From Psychromonas ossibalaenae ATCC BAA-1528 (lineage in GTDB: Bacteria; Pseudomonadota; Gammaproteobacteria; Enterobacterales; Psychromonadaceae): 64,000 nucleotides of DNA. This document shows, one piece after another, positions 28,387-37,913 of this stretch. Numbering within the stretch: the first letter of the stretch is position 1; each line of letters starts with the position of its first letter. The translations under genes were made by a program, and so were the position numbers. The notes beneath the pieces were generated by a model, which did not search any database, had not been told where the DNA came from, and was given only the letters and a program-made list of their open reading frames with translations. The stretch is from assembly GCF_000381745.1 (NCBI RefSeq), contig NZ_KB906983.1:30466-94465 (forward strand), given 5' to 3'.

Positions 28387-29664
28387 TTACAGAGCTGCAA
28401 ATGCTTTTTTAGCCGCCGTCAGTGTATCTTCAATATCCTGATCAGTATGAGCTAATGATAAAAAACCAGCTTCAAACGCAGACGGTGCAAGATAAATACC
28501 CTGGTTTAACATTAAGTGGAAGAATTTTTTGAATTTATCTACATCACAGGCACAGACTTGTGCAAAGTTAGTAACCTGACTTTCTTCAGTAAAGAAGAAG
28601 CCGAACATGCCGCCCGCATAGTTAACTGTTAATGCGACGCCTTCTTCTTCTGCTGCTTTTTTCAGACCAAGTGCAAGTTTTTCAGTTTTCTGTGCAAGTA
28701 AAGCATATTCTGGTGTATCCAGAGCAGTTAAGGCTGCTAAACCAGCATACATTGCAATCGGGTTACCTGAAAGAGTACCGGCCTGATAAACCGGGCCTGT
28801 TGGTGCTATATGCCGCATTACTTGTGCAGATCCGCCGAAAGCCCCGACCGGCATACCGCCGCCGATCACTTTGCCGAGCGTGGTCAGATCCGGTTTTACA
28901 TCATAATAGGCTTGTGCACCGCCGAGTGCGACACGGAAGCCGGTCATTACTTCATCTAAAATCAGCAATGAAGCGTGATCATCACAAATCTGTCGTAACC
29001 CTTGTAAAAAACCTGGTGCTGGTGGAATGCAGTTCATATTACCGGCAACGGGTTCAACAATAATGCAGGCAATCTGGTCTTTATATTCAGCAAAAAGCTT
29101 TTCTACCGATTCAAGATCATTGTAATCTGCTGTTAAGGTATGTTTTGCAAAGTCGGCAGGGATACCGGGAGAGCTTGGCTGGCCTAAGGTTAATGCGCCT
29201 GAACCTGCTTTTACCAGCAGCGAGTCTGCATGACCGTGGTAACAGCCTTCAAATTTTAATATTTTGTCACGGTTAGTGTAACCGCGTGCAAGGCGAATAG
29301 CACTCATGGTGGCTTCTGTACCTGAGCTGACCATGCGCAGCTGCTCCATTGACGGAACTAGGCTTTTTACTTTCTCAGCCATCACAATTTCAATTTCAGT
29401 GGGCGCGCCGAAACTTAAACCATTTTCAGCAGCCGCTATTACAGCCGCTTTAATATCCGGATGATTATGACCAAGAATCATTGGTCCCCAGGAACCGACA
29501 TAATCGATATACTGCTTCTTATCAGCATCATAAATATAAGCGTCCTGCGCTCTTTCAATAAACAGCGGACCGCCGCCGACACCGTTAAACGCACGAACGG
29601 GAGAGTTAACACCACCGGGAATGATTGCTTGTGCTTGAGCGAATAGCTCGTTAGATCTGCTCAT
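28387..29664 (-). CDS. hemL: Glutamate-1-semialdehyde 2,1-aminomutase
   Basis: A 425-residue PLP enzyme that converts glutamate-1-semialdehyde to 5-aminolevulinate in C5 haem synthesis. The PLP lysine lies in [17 protein letters not shown]. Other family motifs include [10 protein letters not shown] near the N-terminus, [16 protein letters not shown] and [10 protein letters not shown]. The ATG at 29,664 gives a length equal to E. coli HemL (426); the frame continues to 29,754 but the extra 30 residues do not resemble the family. It is divergent from clcA. Confidence 0.96.
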   Translation of the reverse strand: MSRSNELFAQAQAIIPGGVNSPVRAFNGVGGGPLFIERAQDAYIYDADKKQYIDYVGSWGPMILGHNHPDIKAAVIAAAENGLSFGAPTEIEIVMAEKVKSLVPSMEQLRMVSSGTEATMSAIRLARGYTNRDKILKFEGCYHGHADSLLVKAGSGALTLGQPSSPGIPADFAKHTLTADYNDLESVEKLFAEYKDQIACIIVEPVAGNMNCIPPAPGFLQGLRQICDDHASLLILDEVMTGFRVALGGAQAYYDVKPDLTTLGKVIGGGMPVGAFGGSAQVMRHIAPTGPVYQAGTLSGNPIAMYAGLAALTALDTPEYALLAQKTEKLALGLKKAAEEEGVALTVNYAGGMFGFFFTEESQVTNFAQVCACDVDKFKKFFHLMLNQGIYLAPSAFEAGFLSLAHTDQDIEDTLTAAKKAFAAL

Positions 29665-29871
29665 GGAAGTCCTATTAATTAACAGTTTGAGGTAAAAAGC
29701 TAATATAACAGACTCTATTGTCTGAGAAACATTGCTAATTATATTTTTTATCAATGTTTTTTGAACTGTATCATGTTAATTTGACTTGTAGTTTTTGTAT
29801 AATCATGGTTTTTTGTTGCCTACTGACAAACTGCCTCCCTCTGACTGACATTAAAAGTTGTTTTTATTTGT

Positions 29872-31284
29872 ATGAATAGAAGTATCCCTATATTTTTTCT
29901 GAGTAATTTTAAACGTTTTATCGACCGTTTTTTTACCCGTAAGAGCAGTGCGCTGCTTATCTGGTTATCAGTATTTATCGGTATCTTAGCCGGGATAATG
30001 TCGGCACTGTTTGATCATGGTATTGTCTGGGTCAGCGAAATTCGCCTGGAGTTTATCAGCAGCTACAGTGATTCGCAGCTTCCCCTGTGGTTGATTGCAG
30101 TTCCTGTTTCATCGCTGATGGCAGGACTGGCTTTTTATATTACTCATAAATTTGCACCTGAAGCCGGCGGCAGCGGTATCCCTGAAATTGAAGGGGCGAT
30201 GGAGGGCATGCGTCCGGTACGCTGGAAGCGGGTGATCCCGGTTAAATTCTTTGGTGGTCTGTTAGCCCTCGGCAGCGGTATGGCGCTCGGAAGAGAAGGG
30301 CCGTCGGTGCAGTTAGGGGCGAATGTCGGGCGTATGATTTCTGATATTTTTAAAGTAGACAAAGTTGACAGTCAGGCTTTATTAGCTGCCGGCGCTGCTG
30401 GTGGTCTGGCGGCTGCTTTTAATGCGCCGCTGGCTGGCATTATGTTTGTTATAGAAGAGATGCGTTCACAGTTTAACTACAGCTTAACGTCGACTAAAAG
30501 CGTGTTTATGAGTGCCGTGATGGCAACCATAGTGATGCGTCTGATTACTGATCAGGATGCTGTGGTTAAAGTTACCTATTACTCACACCCGGATTTATTA
30601 TCCTTATGGCTATATCTGCTGCTGGGGTTCTGCTTCGGGGTGATCGGTATTTTATTTAATAAAATGATCCTGGCTACCCAGGATATGTTTTTACTTGTCC
30701 ACAAAAACCAGCGCTGGCGTTTTGTTGCTATCGGTTTGTTTTTGGGGGCCGCTTTTGGTGCTTTATCTGTGATTGAACCTGATCTGGCTTTCAGCGGTCT
30801 TTCACTTATTCCTAACGTTGAAGGCGGGCACTACCTTGCCGGCGGCTTACTGGTTATCTTCCTGTTTCGAATCCTGACCACACTGCTGAGTTTCGGCTCC
30901 GGTGCTCCCGGCGGCGTATTTGCACCCACTTTGGCTTTGGGAACATTATTCGGCATGTTGTTTGGTCTGGCCGCTCATGCGCTGTTTCCTGAGATTGTCA
31001 CGGAAGCAGGCACCTTTGCTATTGCCGGTATGGGCGGGTTATTTGCCGCCACGGTGCGTGCGCCGATCACCGGGATCCTGCTGGTTATTGAGATGACCAG
31101 TAATTATGAAATGATTCTGCCGTTAATTGTAACCTGTTTAGGTGCGACTATGGTTGCTCAGTCTCTTGGTGGACGTCCGATATATACGCAGTTATTAGAG
31201 CGGACAATGAGGCTGTCGATGCGTCAGAAACGTCAGGAACAAACGCGTAAAGCGATGTTCCGTATGTCACAGAAAGATAAATAG
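29872..31284 (+). CDS. clcA: H+/Cl- exchange transporter ClcA
   Basis: A 470-residue ClC-family membrane protein that exchanges two chloride ions for one proton and aids extreme acid resistance in E. coli. The selectivity motifs GSGIPEIEGA (about 99-108) and GREGPSVQLG (about 139-148, with the gating glutamate) are intact. The proton-path glutamate is in FVIEEM. GSGAPGGVFAPTLALG forms the third chloride-binding segment. No CBS domains. Immediately after the stop lies a decayed copy of its own last 66 bases. Confidence 0.95.
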   Translation: MNRSIPIFFLSNFKRFIDRFFTRKSSALLIWLSVFIGILAGIMSALFDHGIVWVSEIRLEFISSYSDSQLPLWLIAVPVSSLMAGLAFYITHKFAPEAGGSGIPEIEGAMEGMRPVRWKRVIPVKFFGGLLALGSGMALGREGPSVQLGANVGRMISDIFKVDKVDSQALLAAGAAGGLAAAFNAPLAGIMFVIEEMRSQFNYSLTSTKSVFMSAVMATIVMRLITDQDAVVKVTYYSHPDLLSLWLYLLLGFCFGVIGILFNKMILATQDMFLLVHKNQRWRFVAIGLFLGAAFGALSVIEPDLAFSGLSLIPNVEGGHYLAGGLLVIFLFRILTTLLSFGSGAPGGVFAPTLALGTLFGMLFGLAAHALFPEIVTEAGTFAIAGMGGLFAATVRAPITGILLVIEMTSNYEMILPLIVTCLGATMVAQSLGGRPIYTQLLERTMRLSMRQKRQEQTRKAMFRMSQKDK

Positions 31285-31300
31285 TAAGCTCGTACAGCGA

Positions 31301-31366
31301 GCCGCAGAAAGGCAGACTGCAAACCGGCAGAACGATGTACGGTATACTGTAGAAAGATAAATAGTA
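31301..31366 (+). repeat. Decayed duplicate of the clcA 3' end
   Basis: 31,301-31,366 aligns to 31,221-31,286 at a constant offset of 80 bp. The last 16 bases (AGAAAGATAAATAGTA, which include the clcA stop codon) are identical in both, and the earlier part matches patchily (for example GATGTnC, GCAGAAA). Confidence 0.75.
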
Positions 31367-31388
31367 TTTTCATTGCTTAAGGTGTTTA

Positions 31389-32120
31389 ATGAAGCGCTTA
31401 AAAAATAGTTTTATAAAATGGCTGGTTGTTTCCATGCTGTGTTTACTACTGGGTTTTTTACTGGGTAAGTTTAAGCAGGATATTCTCCGTGATACTTTAA
31501 CGGATGCGCAGACAGAACTGCACAGTATGCAGCTTGAAAAAGTAGAACAAGTTAAACAGGTCGCACATTTACAAGCACTGCGCCTGACTGATCAGCAGAC
31601 TATTACTTATTTAGATCTGGAAAATAAAAAACTTAATGAAGCATTAAATGCAGCTTCAAATAAATTATATTTTTATGAACGGGTACTTGCTCCTGAGCTG
31701 GAAAAGTCGGGAGTAAAGGTTTATTCATTTACGCTTACAGAAAGTTTTGAAGCTGGACGCTGGGACTACGAACTGGTATTAATGCAGGCGCAGAAAGAAC
31801 GACGTTTTTTAAAAGGTCAGCTGGAGATCTCTTTTTCTGTTTCAGATCAGCAAAAACTTAAGCGTATTTCGTTAAAAGAACTCAGTGACAATAGTCCATC
31901 TGGTTTTAAGTTTAAGTATTTTCAGACAATAAAGGGCAGATTCACACTGCCTGCGGATATAACGGTTGATGAAGTTATCGTCAATCTTAAGGTTAAAGGT
32001 GATCGCTGGTATAAAGCACAGCAGTTAGAACAACGTTATGACTGGCGGGCATTAACAGAAAAAAATACTGACGACTTAACTGAGTTTGACATGCCTGTAT
32101 CTGATGCTGAAAATAATTAG
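31389..32120 (+). CDS. DUF6776-like membrane-anchored coiled-coil protein
   Basis: A 243-residue protein with an N-terminal membrane helix (about 10-27: WLVVSMLCLLLGFLLG), a long coiled coil (about 35-95) and a C-terminal soluble domain with strand-rich sequence (YFYERVLAPE, YELVLMQAQ, FKYFQTIKG). This pattern fits the DUF6776 family, which also lies beside erpA in pseudomonads as I recall. The function is unknown. It should face the periplasm. It lies 100 bp upstream of erpA on the same strand and may share its transcript. Confidence 0.75.
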   Translation: MKRLKNSFIKWLVVSMLCLLLGFLLGKFKQDILRDTLTDAQTELHSMQLEKVEQVKQVAHLQALRLTDQQTITYLDLENKKLNEALNAASNKLYFYERVLAPELEKSGVKVYSFTLTESFEAGRWDYELVLMQAQKERRFLKGQLEISFSVSDQQKLKRISLKELSDNSPSGFKFKYFQTIKGRFTLPADITVDEVIVNLKVKGDRWYKAQQLEQRYDWRALTEKNTDDLTEFDMPVSDAENN

Positions 32121-32220
32121 TTACAACAGCACATATTTTGAGAATGATTTATCTAATACTTGAACTAATTAGTCAGGTATTGGATAATATTACACTGTTC
32201 ATATATTTTTAGAGGTTACC

Positions 32221-32571
32221 ATGACATCCGAAGTCGAAATGGCATTGCCAATTTATTTTAGCGACACCGCTGCAGATAAAGTAAAAGGGCTGATAGCCGA
32301 AGAAGAAAACCCAGCCTTAAAATTACGAGTTTACGTAACCGGCGGTGGTTGTTCTGGATTCCAGTACGGTTTCACTTTTGATGAAAAGGTTAATGAAGGT
32401 GATACCCTGATCGAAAACAGTGGTGTGACTTTATTAGTTGACTCAATGAGTCTGCAGTATCTAATCGGCGGTACCGTGGATTATGTTGACGGTCTGGAAG
32501 GATCGCGTTTTTTTGTTAATAATCCTAATGCGACAGCAACCTGCGGCTGTGGTTCATCATTTTCTATCTAA
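32221..32571 (+). CDS. erpA: Iron-sulfur cluster insertion protein ErpA
   Basis: A 116-residue A-type carrier that delivers Fe-S clusters to apo-proteins such as IspG/IspH. The three ligand cysteines are present: Cys44 in [11 protein letters not shown], and Cys108 and Cys110 in CGCGSSFSI. Similarity to E. coli ErpA (114 residues) is evident along the whole length. An AGAGGT ribosome binding site precedes the ATG. A 14-bp perfect hairpin terminator follows. Confidence 0.97.
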   Translation: MTSEVEMALPIYFSDTAADKVKGLIAEEENPALKLRVYVTGGGCSGFQYGFTFDEKVNEGDTLIENSGVTLLVDSMSLQYLIGGTVDYVDGLEGSRFFVNNPNATATCGCGSSFSI

Positions 32572-32582
32572 CTGCCGTCCTT

Positions 32583-32629
32583 AATTTTGTGAAGTTTTGT
32601 TATTAGATCGAACTTCACAAAATTCTTTT
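32583..32629 (+). terminator. Rho-independent terminator of erpA
   Basis: AATTTTGTGAAGTT (32,583-32,596) pairs perfectly with AACTTCACAAAATT (32,611-32,624), followed by CTTTT. Confidence 0.85.
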
Positions 32630-32736
32630 CGTAAAAACCCCACCCAAATAACACTTACTATCATTTTAATTCGCATCGAACTTACTTTCTTATAAAATAA
32701 GATATTATTTATTTTATCATTTGTTGAGGTCTGTTC

Positions 32737-33816
32737 ATGCCTGCTCGTATCTCCAACTATTTTATTTTACGTCCTTACTGGATCGCTATTTTCATCAGTC
32801 TGCTGCTGATATTGTGGATGCTTTCCTCTCCGAAAGCTGTGACGCTGCAGGAAGAATCTGCTTCCGTAAAAGAACAGATCCTGCCTAAGGTGCAGACTAC
32901 CCGTTTTATACCAGAAAAAATGACTAAATCTTTAACCTTGTATGGTAAAAGCGAAGCTAACAGTCGTGCAGTTATCCGCGCCGAAGTTGCCGGTAAAATC
33001 GCTGCAGTCACCACTAAAAAAGGCCTGCGGGTGAAAACGCATCAGGCTTTACTTAATATTGAAAAAAATGAATTACCATTTCGCCTGGCGCAGGCGCAGG
33101 CATTATTAGATGAGCGTTTATTAAATTATAAAGCGGTTAAATCGTTAAATGATAAAGGCCTGCAGGGAAGGGCGCGCTTAGCAGAAATGAATAGTCTGTT
33201 ACTGGCTGCCCGAACCGATGTAGAACAGCTTCAGTTGAAGCTGGCGCGTACAAATATTACTGCGCCGTTTTCCGGGATTTTACAGGAACAGTTTGCTGAA
33301 CAAGGTGATTATGTGCAGATCGGTGATCCTGTTTTCAGTCTGGAAAATATTGATCCTATTGTTATTCGTGGTGATGCTACCGAGCATTACGTTAGCCAGC
33401 TTACTCTCGGGCAAAGCATTTCGGCAACGCTGCTGTCCGGCGAAGTGATCTCTGGGAAAATAACTTACATTGCATCGATGGCTGACAGTCAAAGCAGTAC
33501 TTTTCGCATTGAAGCTGAGTTTGCAAACCCGGAACTTAAAATTTTCTCCGGTATCAGCGCAAAATTATCAATTCCGCTTTATCCTGTTGAAGCAATTTAT
33601 ATCTCACCGTCAGCATTAGCAATGGACAATCAAGGGAATCTGGGAGTCAAGTTAGTTGAACAGGGCAGAGTTGTCTTTAAAGCAATAAAGCTTGTTGAAG
33701 CTGATAATAACGGCGCCTGGTTATCTGGATTTACAGGGGAGGTCGATATTATTACCCTCGGACAGGGATTTGTTAAACCTGGTGATTCTGTACAAGCAGT
33801 CGCTGCGGAGAAATAA
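32737..33816 (+). CDS. RND efflux membrane fusion protein
   Basis: A 359-residue periplasmic adaptor (HlyD/AcrA type) with an uncleaved N-terminal helix at about 14-30. The lipoyl-like halves are at about 75-105 (AEVAGKIAAVTTKKGLRV) and 170-200 (NITAPFSGILQEQFAEQGDYV), separated by a short helical hairpin. Beta-barrel and membrane-proximal domains follow. It links the inner-membrane pump encoded just downstream to an outer-membrane channel; no TolC gene is in the window. Substrates are unknown. The next gene starts 61 bp after the stop. Confidence 0.92.
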   Translation: MPARISNYFILRPYWIAIFISLLLILWMLSSPKAVTLQEESASVKEQILPKVQTTRFIPEKMTKSLTLYGKSEANSRAVIRAEVAGKIAAVTTKKGLRVKTHQALLNIEKNELPFRLAQAQALLDERLLNYKAVKSLNDKGLQGRARLAEMNSLLLAARTDVEQLQLKLARTNITAPFSGILQEQFAEQGDYVQIGDPVFSLENIDPIVIRGDATEHYVSQLTLGQSISATLLSGEVISGKITYIASMADSQSSTFRIEAEFANPELKIFSGISAKLSIPLYPVEAIYISPSALAMDNQGNLGVKLVEQGRVVFKAIKLVEADNNGAWLSGFTGEVDIITLGQGFVKPGDSVQAVAAEK

Positions 33817-33840
33817 TCATGATAATGGTTGTTCAAACGG

Positions 33841-33873
33841 GTCCGTTCCGTACAAAATATTACAGTGGAGAAT
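33841..33873 (+). repeat. Possible decayed duplicate of the fusion-protein 3' end
   Basis: 33,841-33,873 aligns to 33,781-33,813 at a constant offset of 60 bp, with shared GTACAA and GGAGAA blocks and about 60% identity overall. The copied GGAG serves as the ribosome binding site of the RND gene. The similarity is weaker than for the clcA, RND and TRIC copies and could be chance. Confidence 0.4.
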
Positions 33874-33877
33874 CGTT

Positions 33878-36800
33878 ATGAGGACGATTATTGAAGGCTC
33901 ATTAACGCGCAAACGTGCGGTACTCATGCTGCTGATCTTTTTATTAACGGCCGGACTGGCCGCTTATATCAATATTCCTAAAGAAGCGGATCCGGATGTT
34001 CCCATTCCGGTTATTTATGTTTCCGTCAGCCATGAAGGTATTTCACCTGAAGATGCTGAGCGTTTATTACTTCGTCCGCTGGAGCAGAAACTGCGCGGTC
34101 TTGAAGGTATTAAAGAGATGAAATCAACCGCCAGTTCCGGGCATGCGTCGGTTGTTATTGAGTTTTATATTGATATTGATATAAAAAATGCCCTGATAGA
34201 TGTACGTGAGCAGGTAAATCAGGCTAAAGGCGAGCTGCCGCAGGAGAGTGATGATCCGATTGTTAAACAGGTCACCCTGGCCAGCGAAAACCCTGCCGTT
34301 ACTATTTTACTGTCGGGCAGTGCACCGGAGCGCGCTTTGATTACTCTTGCCCGGAGCATGCAGGATAAACTTGAAGGTTTGGCGGAGGTTTTAGAGGTCA
34401 ATATCGGCGGCGACCGTGAAGATATGGTAGAGATTTTAGTTGATCCGCTGTTGATGGAAAGTTATCAGCTCAATATGACTGATATTTATAATCTTATTTC
34501 GCGTAATAACCGTCTTGTTGCCGCCGGGACTATGGATACCGGCAAAGGACGTTTTCCTATTAAGGTACCTTCGGTATTTTCAAGTGTGAAAGATGTGATG
34601 TCTATGCCGATTAAAGTCTCGGGCGATAAAGTGATCACTTTTGCTGATGTGGCAAAAATCCGCCGTACTTTCAAAGATCCATCTAGTTTTGTGCGGGTAA
34701 ACGGTCTGCCGACAGTTTCATTAGAAGTGGTTAAACGCCCGGGTGAGAATATCATCCATACGGTGGACAAGGTGAAGGCTCTGATCGCCGAAAATCAGGA
34801 ATTCTGGCCTAATAATATCCAGGTCAGTTATGCCGGAGACAGTTCTAAAGATGTAAAAACCATGCTTAATGACCTGCAGAACAATGTGTTAAGTGCTGTT
34901 CTGTTAGTGGTGATTGTGATTATTGCTATTTTAGGCATGCGCAGTGCCGCCTTAGTCGGAATCGCAATACCCGGCTCTTTTTTAACCGGTATTCTGGTGT
35001 TATGGATATTCGGCATAACGGTCAACATCGTGGTTTTATTTGCTTTGATTATGGCTGTCGGTATGTTAGTTGACGGTGCTATTGTGGTGACTGAGTTTGC
35101 TGACCGGGAAATGAGCGCAGGCGTAAAACGGCATAAGGCGTATTTAGATGCGGCAAAACGTATGGCGTGGCCGATTATTGCCTCTACGGCAACGACGCTG
35201 GCCGCCTTTGCACCATTATTATTCTGGCCGGGCATTACCGGTGAATTTATGAAATACCTGCCGCTGACCTTGATTGCGACTTTAACAGCATCTCTACTGA
35301 TGGCGCTGGTTTTTATTCCGGTATTAGGCAGTGTTTTTGGTAAACCTCGAGCATTGAGTAAAAAAGAAAAAAATAACGCGGTGGCTGCTGAAAAGGGGGA
35401 CTTATTAACTCTGACCGGGTTTAGCGGTTTATATGTAAAAACCCTTAACAGTGCCCTTAAAAGCCCATGGTTAGTTTTGCTGATAGCTTCTTTGATTGCC
35501 GTTTCAGGTGTGACGCTGTTTAGTAAATCTAACTTAGGTGTGGAGTTTTTTCCCGAAGTTGAACCGACTGGTATCAATGTTAAAGTGCGTTCTTACGGCG
35601 ATTTTTCTGTTTATGAACAGGACGATATTATGTCCTCCATTGAACAGAAAATATTACCGCTAAGTGAAGAAATAGATACCCTGTATGTGAAAACGGGAGA
35701 CTCGTCCGGCGAGATAGTCGGCAGTATGCGTATTAATTTACGAGACTGGCAGGATAGGCGCAGTGCCGATCAGATTATTGCCGACATTCAGGCGCGTACC
35801 GAAAATATGCCCGGCGTAGAGGTTGAACTGAAAAAAGATCAAGCCGGTCCGCCGACAGGTAAAGCGCTGCAGATTGAAATTGGCTCGCGCTATCCAGAAC
35901 TGCTTCAGGCGGCTGCAGACAAGCTGCATCACGCTCTGCAGCAGAAACCTTATTTTATAAATATTGAAGATGACGGAGCAAAGCCGGGCGTAGAATGGCA
36001 GTTTAAAATTAACCGCGCTGATGCTGCGCGTTACGGCGCAGATGCAACTCTGTTAGGCAGCAGCGTGCAGTTTTTGACTAATGGACTGATGTTAGGTACT
36101 TATCGTCCCGATGATGTTGATGATGAATTAGATATTCGAGTTCGTTATCCGGAAAGTGAGCGTAGTTTAAGTAAACTGGCAGAACTGCGCTTACAGACAC
36201 CTGCCGGTCAGGTGCCGGTCAGTAATTTTGTTGAATTATCAGCATCTCCGAAAAAGGCGACCATTAAAAAAGTAGACGGGCGCATTGTTATGACGGTTAG
36301 TGCGGATCTGGCTCCAGAGTATAACTTAAGCAAGATCCTGCCTGAGCTTGAAAAAGAGTTTCCGGATTTAGGTTTAGATCCTCGGGTTAGTTTAAATATA
36401 AGAGGGCAGAATGAAGATGAGCAGGAAGCCGCCGCCTTCTTAAAAAAAGCATTTGTAGTGGCGTTAGCTGTCATGGCGTTGATTCTGGTACTGCAGTTTA
36501 ACTCTTTTTATCAGTCATTCCTGATTTTAAGCGCGGTTATTTTTTCAACTGCCGGTGTTTTTATCGGACTGTTTTTAACACAAAGTGCTTTTGGCATTGT
36601 GATGTCCGGTATTGGGGTTATCACCCTTGCCGGCATAGTGGTTAATAACAATATCGTCTTAATTGATACTTATAATGTATTAAAAGGCAAAGGCACAAAT
36701 ACTAAAGATGCGATATTAAGAACCGGGGCACAGCGTATTCGTCCGGTACTAATGACCACAGTCACAACCATTCTAGGATTAATGCCGATGGTATTAAAAG

Positions 36801-37024
36801 TTAACCTGGATTTCTTTGCTCGCACCGTTGAGTTCGGCGCGCCGTCGACGCAATGGTGGGCACAGCTTGCTACTGCCGTTGCTGGTGGGTTAACATTTGC
36901 GACCCTGCTGACCCTGATTTTAACACCTTGTCTGTTAATGATCGGGGCCAATACAAATGTCTGGTTTCGTGCGATGCGAAGACGAAGAACTGTTAATAGA
37001 ATTGCCCGGCTAAACGGAGTCTAA
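33878..37024 (+). CDS. RND-family efflux transporter, inner-membrane pump
   Basis: A 1,048-residue proton-driven pump starting at the ATG at 33,878, with GTGGAG seven bases upstream; the frame extends to 33,692 but that part overlaps the adaptor gene. The layout is classic: helix 1 (about 12-32), a large periplasmic loop, six helices (about 335-540), a second large loop, and five helices to the end. Helix 4 carries LVDGAIVV, the acidic proton-relay region. PKEADPDVPIP near residue 35 is typical of the family. It forms an operon with the adaptor. Its 3' end is partly duplicated just downstream. Confidence 0.93.
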   Translation: MRTIIEGSLTRKRAVLMLLIFLLTAGLAAYINIPKEADPDVPIPVIYVSVSHEGISPEDAERLLLRPLEQKLRGLEGIKEMKSTASSGHASVVIEFYIDIDIKNALIDVREQVNQAKGELPQESDDPIVKQVTLASENPAVTILLSGSAPERALITLARSMQDKLEGLAEVLEVNIGGDREDMVEILVDPLLMESYQLNMTDIYNLISRNNRLVAAGTMDTGKGRFPIKVPSVFSSVKDVMSMPIKVSGDKVITFADVAKIRRTFKDPSSFVRVNGLPTVSLEVVKRPGENIIHTVDKVKALIAENQEFWPNNIQVSYAGDSSKDVKTMLNDLQNNVLSAVLLVVIVIIAILGMRSAALVGIAIPGSFLTGILVLWIFGITVNIVVLFALIMAVGMLVDGAIVVTEFADREMSAGVKRHKAYLDAAKRMAWPIIASTATTLAAFAPLLFWPGITGEFMKYLPLTLIATLTASLLMALVFIPVLGSVFGKPRALSKKEKNNAVAAEKGDLLTLTGFSGLYVKTLNSALKSPWLVLLIASLIAVSGVTLFSKSNLGVEFFPEVEPTGINVKVRSYGDFSVYEQDDIMSSIEQKILPLSEEIDTLYVKTGDSSGEIVGSMRINLRDWQDRRSADQIIADIQARTENMPGVEVELKKDQAGPPTGKALQIEIGSRYPELLQAAADKLHHALQQKPYFINIEDDGAKPGVEWQFKINRADAARYGADATLLGSSVQFLTNGLMLGTYRPDDVDDELDIRVRYPESERSLSKLAELRLQTPAGQVPVSNFVELSASPKKATIKKVDGRIVMTVSADLAPEYNLSKILPELEKEFPDLGLDPRVSLNIRGQNEDEQEAAAFLKKAFVVALAVMALILVLQFNSFYQSFLILSAVIFSTAGVFIGLFLTQSAFGIVMSGIGVITLAGIVVNNNIVLIDTYNVLKGKGTNTKDAILRTGAQRIRPVLMTTVTTILGLMPMVLKVNLDFFARTVEFGAPSTQWWAQLATAVAGGLTFATLLTLILTPCLLMIGANTNVWFRAMRRRRTVNRIARLNGV

Positions 37025-37027
37025 ATA

Positions 37028-37122
37028 AATACAAGCATCTGGTTTCGTACGCTGCCAAGGTGCTGGAATGTAGAGAAAGTCATGCTGTGAAGTTGATACT
37101 GATAAACCCGGCTGACAGAGGC
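37028..37122 (+). repeat. Decayed duplicate of the RND gene 3' end
   Basis: 37,028-37,062 aligns to 36,950-36,984 (offset 78) with 27 of 35 bases identical, including AATACAA and TCTGGTTTCGT. A later block CCCGGCT at 37,107 matches 37,005 (offset 102), so the copy contains an insertion. CCCGGC and GCCGGG at 37,107-37,126 also form a small hairpin without a T run. Confidence 0.7.
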
Positions 37123-37202
37123 CGGGCCGCTTGAATCTGATCATTATTTCCGGCACTCTACTGTACTATTTTTTCTTCAATGTAGTGAGCTGGTGAATAT
37201 TA

Positions 37203-37829
37203 ATGCTGAATAAATTTATCTATATTTCCGATATGATCGGTACTATTTCATGTGCAGTATCAGGCGTGTTAGTGGCCACTCGCTTACGTATGGATCCTTT
37301 TGGCATACTTGTACTTGCCGGGGTAACCGCTATCGGCGGCGGAAGTGTTCGCGACATGTTGATGGGGGCTACACCGGTTTTCTGGATTGTAGACAATAAC
37401 TATATCTATGTCATTTTAATTACCGCATTACTGGCGGTTTTATGGCAGCACCGAATTCATCGTTTTCCCCCTTTTTTATTACCGGTTTTTGATGCATTTG
37501 GTTTAGCTGTGTTTACTGTTGTCGGGGCAGAAAAAGCACTCGGTCTCGGCTTCTCCTGGCCGGTTGTTATTGTTATGGGCTGCATTACCGGTGTTGTCGG
37601 CGGTATGATTCGAGATATATTAGGCGGACGGATCCCTTTTGTACTGCAGAAAGAAATTTATGCAACGGCTTCAATTTTAGGGGCGGTTTTATATGTAGTC
37701 TGCGATTATCTACAGGCCGATACCATTACGGCAATGAGTTTAGCGATACTGGGGACTTTATCACTGCGCCTTTCCGCAATGTACTGGCATCTGTCTCTGC
37801 CGGTATTCACTCCAGACAGAAATACATAA
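37203..37829 (+). CDS. TRIC-type cation channel family protein (YadS-like)
   Basis: A 208-residue inner-membrane protein of the TRIC/UPF0126 family. Seven helices are arranged as two homologous halves; each half carries the glycine-rich kink and basic motif, AIGGGSVRDMLMG (about 41-53) and VVGGMIRDILGG (about 134-145). Related prokaryotic TRIC proteins are potassium-permeable trimeric channels. The physiological role is unknown. The gene is followed by one or two decayed copies of its own 3' end. Confidence 0.9.
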   Translation: MLNKFIYISDMIGTISCAVSGVLVATRLRMDPFGILVLAGVTAIGGGSVRDMLMGATPVFWIVDNNYIYVILITALLAVLWQHRIHRFPPFLLPVFDAFGLAVFTVVGAEKALGLGFSWPVVIVMGCITGVVGGMIRDILGGRIPFVLQKEIYATASILGAVLYVVCDYLQADTITAMSLAILGTLSLRLSAMYWHLSLPVFTPDRNT

Positions 37830-37844
37830 AGGCAGATATTAAAC

Positions 37845-37913
37845 TCACAGCGCCTGTTTTCATAAAGCAATGCACTGGTATTTGCCTCGGTTGGTTTCAC
37901 TTCGTACAGAAAA
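37845..37913 (+). repeat. Decayed duplicate of the TRIC gene 3' end
   Basis: 37,867-37,913 aligns to 37,776-37,823 (offset 91) with about 75% identity and one gap; shared blocks include GCAATG, ACTGG, TTCACT-like and ACAGAAA. The match reaches back to TCACnGCGCCT at 37,845 (original 37,761). A third fragment, TGCACTGGTACCTGTTTC, lies at 37,944-37,961. Confidence 0.72.

Noticed and set aside
33692..33877. 62-residue N-terminal extension of the RND pump
   Set aside because: It overlaps the end of the adaptor gene in another frame; family members begin at the MRTIIEGS-type start at 33,878 with a ribosome binding site.
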